A DNA stretch of 64,000 nt from Melampsora larici-populina 98AG31 (taxonomy: Eukaryota; Basidiomycota; Pucciniomycetes; Pucciniales; Melampsoraceae): the NCBI RefSeq assembly GCF_000204055.1, contig NW_006768811.1, forward strand, positions 698,406 to 762,405, read 5' to 3'. The notes under the pieces were generated by a model that saw only the letters and a program-made list of their open reading frames with translations, ran no database searches and was not told the DNA's origin. A program made the translations under genes and the position numbers. The stretch's first letter is position 1; the number at the start of each line of letters is the position of its first letter. Below are positions 59,409-64,000 of this stretch, piece after piece.

Positions 59409-60071
59409 TAGGTACCTGTGTTCTTATAAGAGTACGGGCTTGAGAAGGGCACGAGATGTTCTTTTAGTAAAAAAACACGAGTGACTGAAAGAAAGCAACA
59501 GTACCTTGAGAAGGGCACGAGATGTTCTTTTAGTAAAAGAACACGAGTGACTGAAAGAAAGCAACAGTACCTTGAGAAGGGCACGAGATGTTCTTTTAGT
59601 AAAAGAACACGAGTGACTGAAAGAAAGCAACAGTACCTTGAGAAGGGCACGAGATGTTCTTTTAGTAAAAGAACACGAGTGACTGAAAGAAAGCAACAGT
59701 ACCTAAAGGTACGAGAAATAAGAATAAGAATGAATTACGCTTTCTAACAACCACTACTACATAAGAGCACAAACCTTGAGAAGGGCACGAGATGTTCTTT
59801 TAGTAAAAGAACACGAGTGACTGAAAGAAAGCAACAGTACCTAAAGGTACGAGAAATAAGAATAAGAATGAATGAGAAAGAAAAACACGTATAGGTGAAA
59901 GAATCATTCATTCTTATAGAAACATAATCTCGTATACCCAAGATACATATAAGTAGATTGAGAAGGAAACAAAAGGAAATGATGTCACAATATAATGAAA
60001 AGTATACAAAGACAGCATAAGATAATGAACTATGACGAGATGATTAGTAAGAGGTTCATTATCCTTAATAC
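59409..60071 (-). repeat. 3' LTR of the copia element, with internal tandem repeats
   Basis: It is bounded on one side by the polypurine tract and on the other by a shared flank. On the minus strand it starts TATTAAGGATAATGAACCTC; a canonical TG start would need one change. It is unusual in containing an array of 66-bp repeats and a separated further copy (59774-59850). Exact ends are approximate. Confidence 0.6.
59439..59853 (+). repeat. 66-bp tandem repeat array
   Basis: The unit CTTGAGAAGGGCACGAGATG continuing through TTCTTTTAGTAAAAGAACACGAGTGACT and GAAAGAAAGCAACAGTAC starts at 59439, 59505, 59571 and 59637. A fifth copy begins at 59774 after a 73-bp different segment. Copies are nearly identical. 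Each contains the hairpin TGTTCTTTTAGTAAAAGAACA. The 66-bp length keeps long frames open on both strands, but these are artefacts, not genes. Confidence 0.95.
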
Positions 60072-60088
60072 CCCCCCTGCTTCGAAAT

Positions 60089-63000
60089 CTACGAGATTTG
60101 TAAAGAAGTAGTAGAGATACCCATGTATACACAACATCTGTTGTGAAGAATTCGAGATAAAGATTTAGTAAAACAGTCAGCACTCATTTCACCAGTTGGC
60201 TTATAAGTGAGCGAAAAAGTGCCATCTTCTAACTTTTCACAAATCCAATGATATTGAATCTCAACATGTTTGGTTCGTGCGCGAAAGATTGGATTGCTGG
60301 CTAGTGAGATACAGCCTTGATTGTCATTGAAGAGAGGAATCGTTTTGTCTGTGACAATTCGTAGGTCGTTGAAGATTGTTTGGAGCCAAATTAGCTCCTG
60401 TCCCGCTTCCACTACCGCTTTGTACTCCGCTTCTGTGGTAGAAAGGGATACAACAGGTTGTTTCTTAGATTTCCAACTGATAGGTCCTCCAAAAAGCATA
60501 AATAAGTACCCGGTAGTTGATCGACGAGTGTCAATACATCCTGCCCAGTCGGCGTCGGCGAAGTTTTCAGGCTTCGAGTGGGCGTATGAACCTTGAACAG
60601 GCGAAGTTGAGCCATAGTTGATGCTGAATTTCGAGGTTCCTTGGAGATAACGTAACAACCGATGGAAAGCTGCCCAATGCTCCATACCCGGATTCTCCAA
60701 GTGTTGAGAAAGCTGAGAGCACGTGAATGCCAGGTCTGGTCGACAACATTGAGCGAGGTAGTTCACCGATCCAATGGCTTGTCAATAGTTAAGACCGGTC
60801 GCTTTAAAAGCAGCAATCGATTCGGCCGTGGCAGCCAAAAGACAGGTGTTTGGTACCATTGGTGTAGATACCGAAGAACATTCGGACATTCCGTAGAAAG
60901 CGAGAAGCGTTTCGACGTAATGTTCTTGAGACAAAGAGATGCTTTTTAGATTACGATTGCGTACAATTTTCATACCAAGGATTGAGGTCGCCTCACCCAA
61001 ATCCTCCATCTCAAATTTGTTGGAGATGGATGCTTTGAAAGAGCTAATGGCCTCCTTGCTACCGGTGATCAACATGTCATCGACATGAACGGCTACGTAA
61101 CAAGGGTGGGATTTGTCGTTGCTGATGAAAAGGCAAGAATCGGCCTTAGATGCGCGAAAGTTGATAGAAATGAAGAAGGCAGTTAATTGTTTGTACCAGC
61201 ACCTTGGAGACTGTTTAAGACCGTACAGAGCTCTGTTGAGCTTAAGAACCGTACGAGCCGTTCTTCCATCGATGTGGAGACCCTCCGGAATTAGAAGGTA
61301 AATCACTTCGCTAGGAATCCCATTAAGGAACGCAGCTACGGCGTCCATGCCGTGTACATCAAAGTCGTTAACACTTGCTACTGCAAGGAGAATACGAAAA
61401 GCAGCCTTACATCCGGTGGGTGCATAGGTTTCGTGATAATCGACGTTGGCAACTTGAGAGAATCCCTGTGCACATAAACGGGCTTTGTATTTCAGGAAAT
61501 CTCCTTCAACACTGGTCTTGGTTTTATAAACCCAGACAGTTCCTACAGCTTTACAGCCTTCAGGAAGCTCGCAGACTGTCCATACGCCACGCCGTTCCAT
61601 GTTGTCGAGCTCGACTTTCATCGCCGCAGTCCATTCATCTGCCAAAGGACCTTTCATAGCCTGTTTGAAAGTTTTAGGAGTTTTTGGTGGGTTAGCTTTT
61701 GCTAAATGAGCATGGCGGCGACGAGTGCTTAAGATATTATTGGGATTAATATCAGAAGAAATGTCCATAGGGGCGGGTTGAGAGTTCGGAGCATAGTACC
61801 ATCTGGCGGAAGGATCTGGGACAGCAGGAAGTGAAGAAGTGTCGTTGGAAGAATCTGTAGATCTTACATTGTTAGGAGTCAGAATATCAGGATGTTTGAC
61901 TTCGTTAGGTTGAGTATCATCATGCGCGATAACACTTCCTGGACTGGTGACTGGTGCATCTTCTTCAGTCGAAGCTGAAGTTGAGCTATCGGGAGGAGTC
62001 AGTCCATGCATAGGGATGTCGTCGGGAGGCATTAGGCCTTGGTTCGAAGTAGATGTGTCAGAAGATGAAGTGATAGCAATAGGAGACGATGAGGGGTTCT
62101 CATTAGACGTAGATTCCAAGGAGCTCATGGTGGAGCCAGGATTAAGTTCCGAGGGGAAGTAGGTTTCTTCAAAGTTCTCTTGATCAGGTTTTATATGAGA
62201 AGTACAGAAAGGATGCTCGAAATCTGATTCATTAAAAATGACATCATGAGAGTAGATGATTTTCTTTGTCGCGTAATCCCATAGTCTATAATTGTGAAGA
62301 CGTTCTTGGTAACCTAAGAAGAGACACTTCTTGGCTACCGGACTGAACTTGCTGCCTCAAAACTGCTTGGGGATTAGTGGATAAGCAGCACATCCGAAGA
62401 CGCGTAGATGATCTACAGTTGAGATTTTACCAGTCCATAGCTTGTTGGGTGTTTTATAGCCAATACTAGCTTCAGGACATTGGTTTTCAAGGTAGACCGC
62501 GGTGGTTACGGCTTCACCCCAAAACCTCTTTGGCAGATTAGCATCAAGAAGCATGCATCTAGCTCTTTCCGTGGTAGTACGATTTCCTCTTTCAGATATA
62601 GAGTTTTGTTGTGGAGTGTACGGAGCAGAGAAATCAGAGATGATGCCTTCATTTTTCAAATAATTAGTGAATTCAGAGGTAATTTATTCGCCACCATTAT
62701 CGTTAACGAGTCGTTTGATAGGTAGACCAAGTTGTTTTTCAACTAACTTCTTAAATTGCACGAAAAAGGAAAAAGTTTCTGATTTGTGTTTCAAAATATA
62801 TACATGCTTGAATTTGGTGAATCCATCAGTGAGTTTAAAATAGTATCTACCTCCACCAATAGATTCAGGAGAAATTCTTCCACTTAAGTCACTGTGAATT
62901 ACTTCAAGAGGAGCACTAGGACGCGGAATTTTTCCGGAAAATGGAAGACGATGATGTTTACTAAGAGTACAAGTCTGACAAGGAGAAAATGAAGACAGGG

Positions 63001-64000
63001 AAGAGTTGAGAAGCATAGTCATGTATTGATGATTTAGATGACCTAAACGCCTGTGTAAGAGGATAGAGTCGTCAGCAGAGATAGGCTTGGTGACTGAGAA
63101 AGCGAGAGACTTGCCGTTGGTGACGTCAAGAACGAAGATACCGTTGGAGATTGCTCCCTGCATGACAACTAGCTGAGATTTCTTGATTTCGAATCGATCT
63201 TGTCCTGAGTTGTTGAGTTCAAAGCCTTTAGAGAAAAGCTGAGATAAACTAATTAAGTTACTAGTCAAGGAAGGAATATGTAGAGCATTCGTGAAAGAGA
63301 GTTCAGAATTGAGGCCTTGAACAATGACAGTTCCTTTTCCAACAGCTTGAATAGCGTTGCCGTCAGCAAGAAATACGCTTTCCGAGCATTCAGAGTAAGT
63401 TTTAAAAGAAGATTGATCTCTAAAAATAGTTACAGATGCTCCACTATCTAATAGATTAAGAACCTTATCCCATTTCTTTTGAACAGCAGCTAACAAAAAA
63501 GAGGTAATGGCAGGAGGTCCTTGAACTATAACAGGGAAGGATTCGGGAACTATCTCGGAAGAAGCCATGGAAGCAGAGTGATTCTTAGCTTTGTTCTTTA
63601 GGTGAGGATGAAGTTGATGGCAACGATCAGAAGGGTGGGCAGTGTCGGGATTGTGTCTTCCATTAGTGCAGACAGGATAGTTTGGAGTTCGATTGTTGTT
63701 GTTCGAGGAACGACGTGCAGAGTAGGCTGACGAGGAAGACAAATTCGAGTTGATATTCACCTTCTTGTCATTGACATACTGTTGAATGTTGTTTAAGACT
63801 GAGTCTACGGTAAGTTTTTGGTCCACTAATTCCGCTCCATGGGTGATCATGGTCTTCAAGTTATACAAGTTATCGGGGAGTAAGTGAAGAATAAAATAAG
63901 AAATCATCTCTTCATCAGTCTTGACTCCGGTAGCTGAGAGATCATTAAGAGCCTTCTTAACGGTAGTCATGAAGCCTTGAAGATCAGAGCCGTCGCAGGA
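60089..64000 (-). pseudogene. Copia gag-pol, partial, with three in-frame stops
   Basis: In order on the minus strand: gag C-terminal part (MTTVKKALNDLSATGVKTDE), a Cys/His knuckle-like stretch (CTNGRHNPDTAHPSDRCHQL), protease (LLDSGASVTIFRD), integrase zinc region (HRRLGHLNHQY ... CQTCTLSKHHRLPF) and catalytic strands (VIHSDLSGR, LVNDNGGE). Reverse transcriptase follows (VWVYKTKTSVEGDFLKYKAR; HVDDMLITGS as the catalytic box), then RNase H (DADWAGCIDTRRSTTGYLF; LSTTEAEYKAV). In-frame stops: TAA at 62684, directly after the integrase DNGGE; TGA at 62357 (after PKQF); TGA at 60782 (before QAIGSVNYLA). No frameshift was needed otherwise, so decay is by point mutation and probably recent. Confidence 0.9.

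Larger units (their letters stand above)
59409..64000 (-). mobile_element. Ty1/copia LTR retrotransposon, truncated by the window edge
   Basis: Reading on the minus strand, the right edge (64000) lies in gag; protease, integrase, reverse transcriptase and RNase H follow in copia order, and coding ends at 60089. A polypurine tract (GCAGGGGGG) at about 60072-60082 marks the start of the 3' LTR, which extends to about 59409. The left LTR edge is placed where sequence shared with 58558-58583 stops. The 5' LTR lies outside the window, so target duplications cannot be compared. Confidence 0.85.

Noticed and set aside
59387..59747. Long open frames on both strands made of repeated SRALLKVLLLSFSHSC-like and TERKQQYLEKGTRC-like units
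   Set aside because: They arise because the 66-bp tandem repeat is a multiple of three; the DNA lies in a copia LTR and no start context or domain supports a protein.
59439..59853. CRISPR-like regular array
   Set aside because: Repeats are contiguous with no variable spacers, and the genome is a fungus.
1..64000. tRNA or rRNA genes
   Set aside because: I looked for GGTTCRANTCC-type T-loop boxes with matching arms; the few hits (for example near 3731 and 30401) lie in coding or unstructured sequence without a cloverleaf.

Overview
The window is nuclear DNA of a filamentous fungus, most likely a rust fungus (Pucciniales, Basidiomycota). This is inferred from four things: short introns (about 50-100 bp) with GTAAGT-type donors; AT-rich, Ser/Asn/Lys-rich coding sequence; a fungal gene set (LCL3 nuclease, COG7, CWC25, GT25 glycosyltransferase, C2H2 factor); and a very dense mix of DNA transposons and Ty1/copia elements. 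Genus and species cannot be set from the sequence alone.

Layout. 1-3.2 kb holds small inverted-repeat transposons, including one Harbinger-like MITE nested in another. 4.0-22.4 kb is the main gene island: LCL3-like nuclease (-), a putative secreted protein of unknown function (+), a 583-bp inverted-repeat element, a GTPBP1/2-like protein that stops where its GTPase domain should begin (+), a GT25 glycosyltransferase (+), a secreted dibasic-repeat precursor-like protein built from duplicated exons (+), COG7 (-) and CWC25 (+). COG7 and CWC25 diverge from a shared 368-bp promoter interval. 23-26.4 kb holds two CACTA-like MITEs, a membrane protein of unknown function and a frameshifted transposon-like fragment. 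26.4-29.3 kb is mostly featureless, then comes an F-box/LRR-like gene (-).

31.5-52.9 kb is dominated by transposons: a 6.0-kb MULE whose decayed transposase also carries an OTU-type cysteine-protease region, a 6.3-kb hAT carrying a further MITE and tandem repeats, a second decayed hAT, and scattered MITEs. 54.8-56.4 kb holds a C2H2 zinc-finger gene. 59.4-64.0 kb is the 3' LTR and most of pol (plus part of gag) of a minus-strand copia element that runs off the window.

The most noteworthy locus is 15.07-16.88 kb. A signal peptide is followed by seven modules separated by Arg-Arg sites. Three consecutive exon+intron units of about 270 bp were tandemly duplicated, giving three identical short peptides between Arg-Arg pairs. 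This is the architecture of Kex2-processed repeat proteins, combined with a four-fold single-cysteine helix motif. I do not recognise the family.

The transposons give clean structural evidence: TAA/TTA duplications for Harbinger-like elements, 3-bp duplications for CACTA-like MITEs, TA for three further inverted-repeat elements, and near-perfect 8-bp duplications for the MULE and one hAT. Most autonomous elements are broken by single in-frame stops, several of which are TGA where CGA is plausible, consistent with CpG decay. Splice models were read by eye and their junctions should be treated as proposals.
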